Shown: one piece after another, positions 36,415 through 50,765 of the stretch
Layout: every line of letters starts with the position of its first letter
Position numbering within the stretch: the first letter of the stretch is position 1
Source: Sthenelais limicola
Lineage: Eukaryota; Annelida; Polychaeta; Phyllodocida; Sigalionidae
Length of the DNA stretch: 64,000 bases
Assembly (NCBI GenBank): GCA_942159475.1
Contig: OW804096.1
Location: forward strand, 45,879,744 to 45,943,743
Reading direction: 5' to 3'
Translations under genes and position numbers: made by a program
The notes under the pieces: generated by a model
Told to the model about the DNA's origin: nothing
Database searches by the model: none
What the model saw: the letters and a program-made list of their open reading frames with translations, nothing else

Positions 36415-39400
36415 GTGTGTTTCATGTGAGTAGTATACAGAGAGTGTCATTGTCATCGGGCTCCGGCATCTCTGTCTATCAAACCCCAGGTTGATCAGAC
36501 TAACTTTCCTTGTGGAAATCTTGAAATTAACATGCAACATACATAATAAACAAGTCTGCTAATAGCTAGCTGCTATAAGGAAAGGGGTGGGGGTTGGGTG
36601 GGTGAACCAATGCCGGCATGCAGACCCAAACAAACAACCTGTATAGGTCTCTGGGCAAAACAATGGCTGACCCTTCATAACAGGTGTCTTGAAATACCTG
36701 CATTGAATAACTGTTTCAATTGCTGGGAGGGTGGCCTGAAAGTAGGTTGATTATGTACATTTCGGGTGCACTTTGTGACGTCACACAGCACTCTCAGCGT
36801 CATCTTGTGCTAAACAGACTTTTTCAACTAAGCATTCTTAATTTGGGCCTTTTAACGACTATAACTTAGACATAAATGGGGTAAAAAAATTAGACTTCAG
36901 CATTATACTTATGAATTCAGAAAGATTTTTGTCCTAAAAGTGACCTGGAACCCGTTTGATGACACTTTAACTGTTATTGCTCCCTGCTGTCCCTGTAGGC
37001 AAAGAAATCGTGATTTTAATTCAACTTACTACTTATCAAGTCTCTCAAAATTCTAAAAAGATCCGTTCTTGCTCTTTACCTTTACTCCATTTAATAATTC
37101 ATTTAATTGAATCTAAGCAAATTGTAATTGTAATGTTTGGTCATACGTTCTGATAATTCCCTATTTTTAATATTATTCGTTTTTGGAACACATGCAGTTT
37201 TTTTTATGCTGAAGCCTCGAATTCTCTGCTCTATAGTGAGAACCAGTATTCAGGCGAGCAGGTTGTTTTACCTCGCCACCTATCAGAACAAAATATGACA
37301 AAAGGTTCTATAAGCCCTCTCCCAAAGATGACCAATCCATTATGAATAATTTTTAGCCTGTAGTCTTCTTGCTCCTCGGTGAAGAATCAGATCGATCCCA
37401 TAAATGCTTTCCATGTTTTAAGTCCCCTAATGCTTCACCTAATTCCCCTGCCATGCCTTGATTCCTTCAAGTAGTCCACTATTACCCTGAGGAATCATCT
37501 TCAAGCCACTCTCAAGCCGCATCTGTCTATAACGTGTCTCTATAGGCTGGCTCGTATCCACAACTCGAGGCTAAAGAATTAGGCCTCTCGCACCACCAAC
37601 CCCGGCACGTGTTGCACCTTTTGTATTAGTTATTTTTTGTTAAACTCCTTTTTAACATCGATTGGTTGATCATTTACATTAGGACTTTGCACTATATTTC
37701 ACGGCGTATCACTGTCAGTTGTTTTGATATTCACTCAATAAAATAGAAAATATGGAAGAATTCCATTGAAACAGTTAATAGTTATCCCATTTCTACTCAC
37801 CCATCAGCAGATTAAAACACTAAACCCAAGGTTATCACTATGCATTGTGTCTAACTATTCAATAAATCCTAACCAAAGAGCTTTAAAATGCTATTTTAAA
37901 GCCCTTTGCGTATATTAACAGGATATTAGAGCATGCCTACGTAGCTCGATAGGGCCCTCATTGGGTCATAGACCTTTCTCTTTCCTGAGTTAAAAGGTGT
38001 ACCAAAGGTTAAAATGGCAGCGTCTGAGGGACTATTAACAACACCACAGATGTTGTTCATGTCCTTGCCTCGTGTTGTATACAATCAGTTGAAAGTTTCA
38101 AAAGACACACAATAGTTTCATATATCAAGAAAGTCATGCTTGTGGGAGGCAATAATATATCATTTGCCTGAGAGTATTTTTTTAGCAAATTACTTTACAG
38201 TTATTTTTTTCTGTGGGTCTGAGAAATGTGCTGCTGATAATGAAGTCTCTGGAAAACGACATGTTAAAGGGAACAAGGCCCACCCACTCAATTGTGCCCC
38301 AACCCCGCCACCTCCTGTCCATATAGAATATCTATATAGATATTTCTTTGAATATGAACATGATTTGTGTCACTACTTTTCCAACAAGTCCTTTTAGATA
38401 TGAACACATTTTTCAGTGAAGGCAGAACGGTTTTTGCGAAGGTACCAAAGGACCCATTCATTGGTTCCAGTTAGAGTTAGACATATTCCACTGCACGAGG
38501 AAAATCACTTATGGATGATGACAATGTGAAGGGGCTGTTAACCTATACCAGGACTATGGCTACTCTCATACGTGGTCTGAACATAGTATTCCCCAACCAC
38601 AACATGTTGCACCCATAACTTTATCGTTACGATTTTACCCTCATCCATTTAAAACCATGGGGGGTTGCAGGAAAATAGATGCTGATGTTTATTCTCGAGG
38701 GATATCCTTTGGCCCCTCTCTCATCTGTCACGTATACCCAAGTGTTGTTTTATTCAAATGAAAAATGAAATAAGGAGCGATTCGCTCCCGGTAATTTTTC
38801 TCAGATCGCGGTTAGAATGGACCCTATGGGAGGACCCAGTAAAATATAGATAGAAATCATATTTCTTTTATTTTGAAGTATTGCAGTCTGGCCATAAGAG
38901 ATGTTCCTCTGGACACTTAACTGCTATAGATAAAATTGTTTTTAAATAGTTTATTCCTTATATATTTTTAAAAGAGACAACATATATTATATAGACTGCC
39001 AGGTCAGGGTGTTGAGCAGATTGTGAGGAAAGTTATGTCATGTTTCCAAAAATATATGCTATAAAACTTCCGAAAACATAGGCACATTGACTATTATCTC
39101 TCAAATGTGTGATTTTGAATTCTACCTATGTGGACCTATAGAGAATACATAGTGCAGTTAAGAGCCTTGGGGCTCTGCGCTGACATTCAAAATGACTCCT
39201 ATCAACCAAGACAAATCTACATCCCTCCAAGGGGACCTTCCTCCCATCACTATAACATGAAAACATTTTTTTCTGAAGGGACTTCTAGTGATAAAGAAGG
39301 GTGTGAGTCATTTTAACGTTGTCACCCATAAATAAAAGGCACACTGCGTCTGATACTGTGTATGTATGAGGCCTGTCTATAGCCCAATGTCTCGTATTGT

Positions 39401-42391
39401 GGGTTCTTTTCATTAAGTTTTCCTTTGTACCTACTCAACCAAGTCAATGGCAAATGGGCATTTTGCATTTAACTAGGCTGTAAATTATAAAAACTAATTA
39501 AATATTCCATCATGCCTATTTATGAATAAAAACACACCCCAATTAAGAAAAGCATCAGAGAAGATAAGGATGATGTTCCTTAAATGAACCATACGAATAA
39601 GACGTCTTCTGTTAAAATGATGGAAATATTTCATTGTGGCGTAGAAGAACGGGAGGCGTAGTTGGCCTCGAGCCCGACTTATGATGACCCGTTTCCTTCC
39701 ATTTGCGATTATTGTTCTCCTCCATCTCGTTAATGAAAACCAAAGAAAAAAATCCTTGTGTCACTGATTCATCATTTGCGGTACTATTCGGCTTAGTTTC
39801 CCCATTTTTCCTCATTTATATAAAGTAATAGCCATGTCACATTATGAGAGACACTCCATCACCCACTGGTGCTCTGCCCCCCTAAAGTTTTGTTGTTGAG
39901 CAAGCGTCGCGTGACTTTTAAGTTTATGAGTTGGCAAGTAATTCTCTTTCTTCTCCTGTTATCCATGAAAAATATGTTTATTTGGAAACGAATCTAATAA
40001 AATAAATAATGGAGATTGTTTCGGTCCATAAGACCTCTCTTCGTTTTCTCCTTCATCTCTTCTTCCTGTTCGTGTTGTATTACAGCCCCCTTCATTTGCC
40101 TCCGCTTCTTCGGCCCCCACACCCCCTCACATATACCGCTACCAACCAACACCAACACCCTACCATAGCTTATCCCGTTTGAAGCCTTTACTTGCCACGC
40201 TTTGCCTTATCTCCCATCCCCTCCAGTCCCTCGCTGCCATTTTCCACAGCCTTCATTTACACACAAATGAATCTAAATTTCCCGCTGGACTCTCTACCAG
40301 TGAAAACCATCATGGTTCCAGGGAAACCAGCATAAAGGCGATCTGCCCTGCGTCCGTTTGCCTTCTAGATGCGGGGTGTGAGCCTGTTGTCAATAGCCTT
40401 TCTTCAGCAGTAGATTCAGATGGGCGCAGGGTAGGGTGTGGGATTTGATCCCCATATCATGACACCTAGCATTGCCATTTAAGCTTAAACATTTATAGAA
40501 AAAAGTTGGCTGTCTATTCTTGTAAAATGTAATGTAAGCCTATGCTTCTGGACATTCAGAAGTTCAGAAGAACGTTTATATCTCTGGTTTGGGTTAGTAC
40601 TTTTTGGTGCCCCCCTCTTCCCTAATACACACGCAGTCACAGTGATAAACAATCCTCGCCTTTCTTTCTCGCCGCTATAGATAGGGAGACAGCCTCGCTC
40701 GTTTACTGGGGCTTGGCGGGCCCGGTAGACCTGTGTTACCTACTTTTAGTACCAGAGCGAGAAACTTAAATTTGCCTGGGACGAAATTAAACTGGCAACT
40801 TGCTGAAATTGCACTCAGAATTAGACCAAGGTTCGGGCAATAGTTGAGGAAATCGTCAAATGTCTTGGTTGTAGCAGACTTCGATATTGCTAATGATTGG
40901 GTTTGTTTTAGGACAGAATTTGACATGCATGTATTGGGGGGCGTGTGCTTATATCAAGGAAAAATGATTGATGGACACATAACCATTCAGAAAGGCGTGT
41001 CATGATACTAAATCACAGTCTCCGCTCTCTCTCCCTGCTTCACCTCCTGCAAAATTCATGACATTCATTTTGAAAAGCATGAGATGCATTTTTAACGGCG
41101 GAAAGAGCCCCCTATTGATTTTCTCTATTCACTTGGCTTTGTATTAAAATTGGTTTGTTAAACGAGCTATGTGTGCTACAGGACCTATTCCCATAGTTAG
41201 GTTTTGATGCCGCTTCCACAATAAGAGCTGGAACACAGCGCATCTGCATTATACAGTTTCATTTTGATCGTATGTCATTGTATTAATATGGAAGGTACAC
41301 TGTGGGATTTGGCCTCCACATATTCCGGCAGGCATTGCCTACTCATGTGCCCTGATATGTCTCGGGGAATGGTTAATATTTGAATTTTTGTTGCATCACT
41401 ACTCAAATCCCATGTGCCTCTGCAACTATTGTCCTATTGTAGCTGTTTGTAATGCTAAAATCCCCAGGCTGGCATCACACCCCTCTTCAATATTCCAATT
41501 AGATTGTATTGCCCATTACCTATTCTAGCCCTTGCAGTTATATTATTCCTTGTATTTCAACTGAATATAAGTATGTGTTAAATGGAATGCCGTATATTAA
41601 TACCGAAGTGGACTATAGACGAATACAAATGATGCTGGTTTAATTCTTTACTCGTTTAATACTTGATAATGCCAAATATATTTTAATTCTCATATACTTG
41701 AATCTTATCCTATAAGAATCACACTAACATTGCTGACCAAATCATGCATATTCCATTAGAAATGAACAGGATAAGTGATTATTCTTTATGCCTTAACATC
41801 CTTACTATACCAAATACAAATTATATTCTACACACTACTTTATTTAGCTATTTGGATAGTTGTTTTGCGAGTCGTCTACTTTGTCCTGACTGAGATGCCT
41901 TCTAAAAAAGTTATTTTAGACTATAGGTGTCTGCAGATGTATGAAATGGGAACCTTTGCCACTTTCCATATATAAAACAATTTTTCAAGCAGTGATAGGA
42001 GATAAACGCTCCGTTAACCTTGTCAAGAACAATAGAAGAGTCGCGATTTCTTTTGTTGCTCGGAGTAAACTGTGTGACCTTTCTAATGCATAGTGCTGAC
42101 TTTCTGCGGCGGCCTTCTGACTTGTAAACCACTTTCATTATTTGTATTTTTCGTTAAATTGCTGTATTGCAATCATCAATCCGCAGACTTATAGGACGTG
42201 ATTCGGATCAAGAAAGAGTTTTTCAATATCCTTTTAAAAAGACTTGTCCAATTTTAGATTACCAAGAAATAGGGGTTTCTAAATCATCTATAGAACCCAC
42301 TCACCCTCTAGATTCTCTGTTTTGTTTGTTAATTAAATAATTTTAGCTACAAGTATACCCATGTCAGAACAAGGCCTTATTGAACTTTGAA

Positions 42392-42552
42392 TAGGGATCC
42401 TGCAATAGGTCGCAAGACCCCAGTGATTGTTTGCGACTATGCAAACAAGCTTATACGATAGGGTGTCACAACTGGATCGCAAGGCCTAGCGTTGCCCTGC
42501 GCGCTGCTCCCAAGTAATCGTTTATTCCTTGCGACCTAGCGGAAGAGCCCTA
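42392..42552. mobile_element. MITE-like 161-bp inverted-repeat element (candidate)
   Basis: The ends form an imperfect inverted repeat of 25 nt (20 matches) starting TAGGG and running inward to a perfect TAGGTCGCAAG. The interior has further TCGCAAG/TTTGCGA variants, giving internal self-similarity. It has no coding capacity and no clear target-site duplication. Confidence 0.4.
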
Positions 42553-45500
42553 TCACATTCCCCCATTCATGAGCAATAAAACCAGCAAAATTGACAAGAT
42601 TGGTTGATTCAGGGTATATCTTACACTCACTGCCCTCCCCATGCAGCATCAATTGAGATATCGCATATCGGCTCAGTATACCATCGACATCATAGGGGAA
42701 AAAATCAAGTCAGCTTCTGGACGACTTTCCTTGTCAATTTTCCCAGAATTATCATCTTCCATAGAGAAATGGGTTTCTATTATTCGTTACCGACAATCAA
42801 AATACGACATGGAAAATGTCACAGCTGTCATTATGTGTACATGTACCATATCATTTACATTCTGGCGAGAGTGGAGTATCTTGTATGGATTATTCTAAGC
42901 AAAAGAACGTCTGTAAATCAATTCGAATCTAGACTTTAATTGCATCGGGAGAGATTAATTCAATTTGATAATATTACAAAATCTCGTGTGCTGTCTGATA
43001 TCACAAGGAAAATGCGTGCCGAAAATCCAAAACCATTTCATTTTAAAAATAAACCCCAAAAAACATTTTATTCGTTGCGTTTATAAATAACAATACTTGG
43101 GACAGTTCTGTGATTAAGTTACGTTGTCTCAATGCTAGGTGATGCTATACATAAAAGAGTGTAAATATAATCTATATGGTATGTGTCTCTCTAACTATAT
43201 CTAAGCTCTTTGACATAATATTGCAAGGAATTGAAGGGTGAATTCAAAGTTTTCCAATGCCTTTTTGTCAGTTTTGTCGTTTATGCAAGTACCCCTATTC
43301 TGCAACCTTGGGGTATCAACATAGCGCAATGATTTGTATAGCTCTTTTAACGATCAAAGACCATGTTTCTGGAGATGAGAAGGGATCTTTCGTGCCTCGC
43401 CGCACAGTAGGCCGCAAATATGGGCTCAGACATCTAAAGAACATATTGCCATAACAGCTCAATAAATAAGATTGGACACATCTTCCTCCCTCGCCTTCCT
43501 TGTGTAATTGATAATTTAATGGTTCTTTTGCCTCTCATCCTGGAGTAGGCAAAAACAATTTTGCACTATAACACAATTCCCCCTTTGATGGAATGATATT
43601 TGAACAACTATATCAGTCTGGGGAGTAAGCATACAATGCCTCGGGAATGCCGACAGTAAGCTTCCTCCTAATCTAGCATCGTTTTCCTGATCCCCAAAAG
43701 GTGTTGCATGCAATATGAAAGTCATACAAGCATAATATTTATATCCACCCCTTACAGAGCACCCCATATAATAGATGTCACTATTGAAGGCTTAGGTTAT
43801 GTATTGCCGCATTGGAACATAAAGAGGAAATGTATTGGAAATTCTATTATGACATCCATTGCCTATGGCGGAAGGCATCCGGCTTATATTAGCTTAACTG
43901 CAGTGCATTCATGAGAATTCTGATTTTCTGATATAATAAGCAATAGAAAGGACCGACTGCAGTTATGTCGTATAATTATTTTAGTCCATGACACAATGTA
44001 TGGGAGAGGGACGTAATGAGTTCTCATATACCCTCCGTATCTTGGCAACGGCACCGTTATGACACTAGACAATGCCTTTCCTTTATATATCTATTCCTGC
44101 ATCTGTTTCCTTGATGAATGATTGTATCCATATCCAATTATTTATAATATATTATCTGTATGTGTAATTAATCAAGCTCAAATATCGGTTACCTCACGCT
44201 TAATCTCCTTGTTTCCTTCTTTGTTCCGATCTCCAAAGAGATGACAGCACCATTGAGAAAACGTGGGATGCATAAAGATTTATAATCTCAATTCTCAATG
44301 TTGACTAAATACAATGGTGAGATTGTATTTATCATGAGTACTGATATATTGTATTTGAGCCTGTACATCCTTAAACGTATGCTTCTTTAAACGTGCTTGG
44401 GCAAACAGAACAATTTCACTGGACGGATTTCATCAATGAACCAATATTTCTTGAAAATAGGGTCAATGAAGTGAATACATATCATTTTCACTTTCACCTT
44501 AATTTAGGGTGTTTGATGAAATTTATTTAATCTGCTGTCTATTGACTATTGTCTATTGTTTTAGTCTTCAAAGTCAATGCCAGTCATATATACACCTATA
44601 ATTCCTACATCCTGAAAGAACAATTCTTACTACTTATTTAGGAAGAATTACAATCGGGCTTCGCCCTCTCCGCGAAATTGCTAGACATATTTAAATAAAA
44701 CTAGATCAAGGACTTGGGAAATGTGGTGTCTTACTTTACTTTCGTCCGAGTTTACGGGTCCTGTTTAAGATTAACTTTGAAGGTCTTTAAAAGGACATTG
44801 TAACCGGACCCTAGAGAATGTGAATATTTTTCTCCCCAAGTTACTCAGACCGTCTGCGTATATATACGGCGGACCCTAATTTTGATAGAAGGAGATTAGA
44901 TCTGAGTGCAGTGGTGTGGGACAAGGTAAACGCAGGGGAGACGGCCGGATCAGTATTGCCTTGGATTAATGAAATTATCCCCTCTTCTATCTAATACAGT
45001 TACTTGGGTTGGGCCCAATAAAAAGAAGTGGCAATCCTTGGGGCTATATGTTGGTCGAAACAATGTTAGCTTGTATGGGCTGCTGGCACAGCCGGTCTGG
45101 AAAGAGGGGGTATGAGTGTATAGAGCATCACCTTCAAGCGGGGCAAAAACCTTTAATGATGTCCCTTCCTTCTGTGTGTGGCTATCACCTGAAATCTATT
45201 AACTCTTTTATTTCTGGGGGTGATACTAAAGGTCAAGTTAATGCAAGTTGAAGGACCACCTCTGCATGAGGTTGAAAAGTCATATTGGGTCAAACCAGGA
45301 CCAATTTACGTTCATTCTCGTATGTGAAAACCTTATAAATGTACCTGAATATATTAATCTTTTGATCTACTTTCTTTCTATACCGTATTCACATTAAACG
45401 CGAGTATATTCATATCATACCGGTTATTTCTCTTTAATTTTCAGTGAATTATATTCCAAAACTTTAATTATGATAAATTCATTGACTTATTGTACAAGTC

Positions 45501-45862
45501 TCAGCTTACCAAACTACACAACATTAAGAGGCCTGCCAGCTGCTCAGAAGGTAAGCATCTATGGAGGGAGGAATAGATGATAAATAGGGCTTTTACTTAT
45601 CCTATGGCACAAAGGCCCCATCACGTCAGTGGTCATTGCATCGGGATCGGTGGCCGTCCTCCTGGAAAACTGATACAGTCCCACAGCTTCCCATAGTTTT
45701 CCTTGGAGGGCTCTGCTATCCCCAACCTCGTAGGGATATATCACATGGTTACCATTTTGGTTCAGATGTATTGTATTGTCGTCTCCATAGGGTAAATGGA
45801 GGTGAATGGCTTCTCTTTAAATTATACATTTGATGCATTAAGCCTGATCATTCTAGTAAGGA

Positions 45863-45930
45863 ATCTTCTTCTTCTTTTTCTTCTTCTTCTTCTACTTCCC
45901 CTTCTTCCTCTTCCCCTACTCCTTCTCCTT
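45863..45930. repeat. CTT/CTTC microsatellite
   Basis: Imperfect TTC trinucleotide repeat grading into a pyrimidine-rich tract; it creates an apparent leucine-rich frame that is not a gene. Confidence 0.85.
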
Positions 45931-47654
45931 CATCCCTTCACAATCTTATTTAGTATCAGCGAGCTAGATCATACATCCTTCCCCTTAATGGCTGGCACTT
46001 GGTGATAAGTCCATGTAGGATTGATCTCAGGCAAAAACCATTAGAGAATAAAATAACCTATATATAAGCAGGATGCTTGTATAATGGACATAATGACTCG
46101 ATGTATATAGCTGTCTCAGTCTAGCTACCACTATAGCTGACTGGCAGAGATTCGGCCCTGGCTTTATTTATAAGTCTTTAAACTGACATAAGGCTCCGTT
46201 GGAAGCTTAATCTTCATAAGTAGCCCCGATTGTAGAAGCTAACCAAGCGGTCTCAGGTGCTCAGGGCCCGACTCACTTCGTGGCCGCGTTCATGGTCTAG
46301 TCTACAGGTAAATATGCGGTCTTGGTACGCACATAATCGTGTCATATATTTAGGTTATTATTTTCTTCGTGAGGGAAAACGAAGGAAATGAATTCATTGG
46401 AGTTATTTTTCAGTGCATTGGGGTTATTTTTTTGTGCTCTCTATTTATGAAATATCCGGTTTAATATATCATTAATATTAATGAGATAGTGTCAGCTAGG
46501 AAACTAATTTGAATTTGAAGTAGCAGTTGATGGTATCAAAGGAAAATGAATCCCTTTAGAATGCTAATAAGTCCTTAACGCCAGAGGCGATTACGAGGGT
46601 ACGGAGCAGGCCCTTTGGGGCATACCAAGGCTTTGGTTTTCTTCAAATTGATAACCTTCATTAAAACCATGGTAACGTTGTTATGTACGACCGACAGCGC
46701 CGCCCTGGTGGGTATCTGACGTTCCACATGCTAATATCTTTAGGTACGATCATTCCATGGCGAAAACATTTGATTTAGGGGACATTTTAACATGGCTTTA
46801 ATGACAAACGGAAATTGACACTGTCATAATGCTTAAGGAGTGTGTCAGAGAACGACTGCATGGGCGGTATAGGCCTATCCACCTATTGGATGGGCCTGAC
46901 AAAACCTGCACTGTAAAAGTAATATGTTTGGTCTGGTAATACTCAAGTAAATGTTTTTTACTGGCAATTTATTTCTGATGGGGGTTTTCGATGAATGATG
47001 TATTCTACTCTTGGCTCTTGTTGAAATTTCTTTTATTCATGGTTTAATACATTATTTTACATTACCAAAACAATAGCGCTTATTTGTTATATTTAATATT
47101 TTACAGGTGGGGAGAAGAAGAAATATCCCTTCGTCCAGTTTATTTAAGTCCATCAAACAGATAGAATTGAAATCTGTTGACTTCATAGGCGAGAAAGTCT
47201 GGTGTTTATGTATATATCTGGTTACAGCCCATGACACCATTCCTAAAATATAACCAGGACAAATCAGGTGAAATTAAAGTGGAACTTTCTATTGTGGTCT
47301 CGTTTTGTCAGATAAGTATGCAACATGTACCACTCATGTAATGAGGAGTCCAAGTACAATTGTTCCCGACAATATGAGAGATGAAATAGATCCCAACTAA
47401 TCCCTCTCTTAATAATGATTAAGCCTTTTTAAATATGCCCATAAAAATATATGAATATTTAAATATATAAACTGCTGAATGTTTGAGATTTATACTTTTC
47501 CCCGTACCCTACTTGTTTGATATTTCCCATTTAATGTGTCATATCTTGTCAAGCAGGATGAGCCATGGATTCAAGTAGATATTAAAATTTCAGAAAAAGA
47601 TTATCCCCTCCCCAACACACATATTTACCACTCACTAGATCCTCTCGTTTGCCT

Positions 47655-47656
<2 letters not shown>

Positions 47657-47699
<43 letters not shown>
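47657..47699. repeat. (AAT)n microsatellite, about 14 units
   Basis: Pure AAT/ATA trinucleotide tract of about 43 nt. Confidence 0.95.
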
Positions 47700-48043
47700 T
47701 AAAGGTCATGGGAATAATAGAGGTGAACGACCGGAACATCCCACTATTGCTGAATGCTTATCCAGCCATAGTGTTAACATTGTAGGGAGGCAGACGCTTC
47801 AAAGAACATGAGGGTATTCCCACCCCACCGTCAGCTTGGTTCGCCTTAAAAGATGTTTTGGGTGGGACCAGTGGTGTGGAATGAGGGATGAGGGAAAGCA
47901 ACCGGGCAAGTCAAAGTTCCATACCCTGGTGACTAGGCATTTGTTCCACTTATTAATCACCCAAATATCTCAAATTTCGTGTCTTGGGAACCTGTATCTG
48001 ACTGTATTTATCTCTCCTCAACATCACTTTTCTCCTATACTCT

Positions 48044-48055
48044 CCCCCCCCCCCC
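48044..48055. repeat. C12 homopolymer
   Basis: Twelve C residues in a pyrimidine-rich stretch. Confidence 0.9.
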
Positions 48056-50739
48056 TGTCACCCTTCCCCTTCTCTATTTTCTCATCATCCTCTTCTGTGT
48101 TCATATAGCACCTGTTATCATGATCTCCATTACCGTCTCCTCCTTTCTCTCTCCATCTCATTCCACCTATATCTGTTTCCATATGCCTTTCTGTCTACTC
48201 TTATATATAATCCTCTCACTTACATAACCTCTCATCCAGTCACTGGTGTCTTCCTGCGTTCCATCTCTTCCCATCAGCAACGATATTAAGACAGACAAGA
48301 GCCACCCACATGGGCCTCCCTTGTATATTGTCCATTTTTCAATCCATGGTACACACATACTATACCAGATATGTTAGGGAACAGGGGAGGGGCGAGGGGG
48401 ACCGTCCCAGTGATCCGGTTATACTGGACCGTGTTAAATGTTGTGGTTCCTTTTTATTTACAAGCCGGTATTGATCAATTCAATTAGGACTAGCTAGTAG
48501 ATTGCAGGCACATATCATTTTCAATTTTTGCGTGTGGTTCGCCTCCTTCCTTCATCCCTGCTGGCATACGTTCCACGATATGTCCCCCTAAATAAATCTG
48601 AAATAGAAAACCCAGAAAATCGAAACCATCTCATAGCCACCCCTAGAGGATGATATAACACTCCTGCACCCAGTGAAGAATAGATCTAGTTTTTTCCTCA
48701 TCAATCACTTGAGTCAAGAAGCAAAGTAATCTTTTGCCATCTGACCTTAAGTTCCCATAGTACTTTAGACTGTCCTGGAAAGCTGTCTTCTTCTTTAGCT
48801 GCCGCTAGTAGAAATCTTCCTCTTGAAAGATGGCCCCTTCTTAGAATCATTTAGGATCAGGTTCCAGTACCTGAAGTATATTGTTATGATGATAACCTTT
48901 GACATAAATAATTATATCTGATGATTAATCAGGCACGATGATATGTATTAGACAATTTTAGATGCTTCTCAGAAAAGACTGTCCAGGGTGCAACATTTTT
49001 ACTAATATATATGCTAACGTTTGAGAGGTTGTTCATCCCGGACGAGTAAAACTATGGCCAGTGTGTTGTGTAACAGTATGACTCTAAGCCTGACAGATTT
49101 GAGTAGGCGTAATTGAAGTAGTATACGAATCTGTCATTAGTAAGCATGTAAGAAGCATTAAAACTTCACAATTATATTAGGTTTGCCTAGCTTATCAAAT
49201 GTACATACATGTACTCATATATGATAGATGATGTGCAAGTATAGGAATACACATTTAAGAATGTCTGTTTTATTTTACCTTTATCGTTCAACTTTTACCA
49301 ATCAACACTCCATCTTTGGTTGTATGCGGATATCTTAGTATTGGGATCTATTGGGTGTATTTTTACTAATCCCATTTAATTTGGATTAAGTCTCGTCCAC
49401 CATGCACTAAAATATGTGAAATGTGTTCCTTTGAGTTTCATCAGCATGGAAACAATGGCCTTCAGTGTCCCATGATTCGTCAGTGGTGGCCGATGCAAAT
49501 CTCCTATTGCAGGCTGTAATATAGACAGCTAGTCTATAGGTTATTACCCCAAAAGCTCCCGTGTGTTGGCTTATCTAGAAGCTGGCGTCTTCCAGTGGTC
49601 TTGTTGTGTAACCACAAAGCTGGAAGGAAAGGAGGCCTTGATATGAGATATGCAATGCCCTCATGATATATCTACCCTGTAATCCCATAACTAAACTAAA
49701 GTATTGGTTTGTATCTTTTCAATCATACTCCCATGACGTTTTAGTATACTATGTGCCAAGTCCCCGCTATTGCAAAAATCTTAAGTCATGAGTTTGTCTG
49801 CGTTTTATCGCGCCTTTTCATATATTGCTTCTATTCACACTGCCCTTCTAGGTCACTTCCATTCGTGCAATTCTTGTTCCCTTGGTCCAGCTCTTGACTT
49901 TCGCTCCCGATTTTCACTCGTATTTACCGCGTCCAGTTATTCCCTTCCTCATCCCGTTCACACGGTGTTCGTTTGTGTCACATTAGAACAAACCTGACAA
50001 GGGAAAGCGAGAAAACCTTTGGGTGAATAGTGTGCGTGGTTATCCATATATGAAGGTTTCATTTTGTCTTATCTCATTAATTACAACATTCACTAAATAG
50101 TTCTTAGAAGGGCCTCATAATTTACTCATCAGTTACCCCTAGTAATTCACTTCCTTTCCCATTTTTTTTTACTGCACGAAGGTTTCTTATCTCTGAACCA
50201 TAAAAGTTCATCTCACATTTATGAGTCAGTATAGCTTTCGATACTTCAGTTTCCACCGGATCATTTCAATCAATCGGGGATTGTTTTTTGCCATATAGCT
50301 AGAGTGGATGGCGGTTATAAAATCCTCCCCGTGTGATTTATCTACTCTAAGTACCTACCTCCAGTAATATCACATCCCGTATATAACCACCTCTAAGGCA
50401 AAGATTATTTTAAAAACCTGGATTATTTTAAAAACCTTAATTCAATACTATAAATGATCACCTAAACGAGAGCCATAATTTCCTGGATATAATCAAAGCG
50501 CGTAAATATAATCCAAACTCATTGATATAACCAACCATCTCTGCGTCTCCATTTTACTCGCCTTGATTAAAAATAAGTTATTGGAAGATATCATTACAAT
50601 TGTTATTGCACTAGCAATAATGTTTTTGTTTTAAATTTTATCCAAATATGTTTGACAAAATGGTTTCCCCAAAGGTGCCTTTTCAACTCAAGAACTTAAT
50701 GTTGTAAGGACCGGCCATTTGCTTCCCTTTATATTAATA

Positions 50740-50765
50740 GGTTCACCTAAAAGGTTCACCTAAAA
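50740..50765. repeat. 13-bp tandem duplication
   Basis: GGTTCACCTAAAA occurs twice in direct succession. Confidence 0.85.

Larger units (their letters stand above)
26882..40000 (+). other. Non-coding flank right of the DIRS element, part 1
   Basis: Presumed continuation of the syntaxin-6-like intron 3. No exon, domain or RNA gene was recognised on either strand. It holds one degenerate inverted-repeat element candidate (27268), a CA/CT microsatellite cluster (29461-29660), a tRNA-like SINE candidate (32640), a G-rich tract (32817-32880) and a tandem duplication (36369). Long pyrimidine-rich stretches lie at about 29380-29830 and 34180-34540. Purine-rich stretches on the plus strand lie at about 33300-33500 and 35240-35560. 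Open frames inside the biased stretches are compositional artefacts. Confidence 0.55.

Noticed and set aside
46692..46722. Minus-strand CCACCAGGG...GGCGC resembling a CTCF site
   Set aside because: One extra base breaks the alignment with the consensus, and CTCF use in this organism is unknown.
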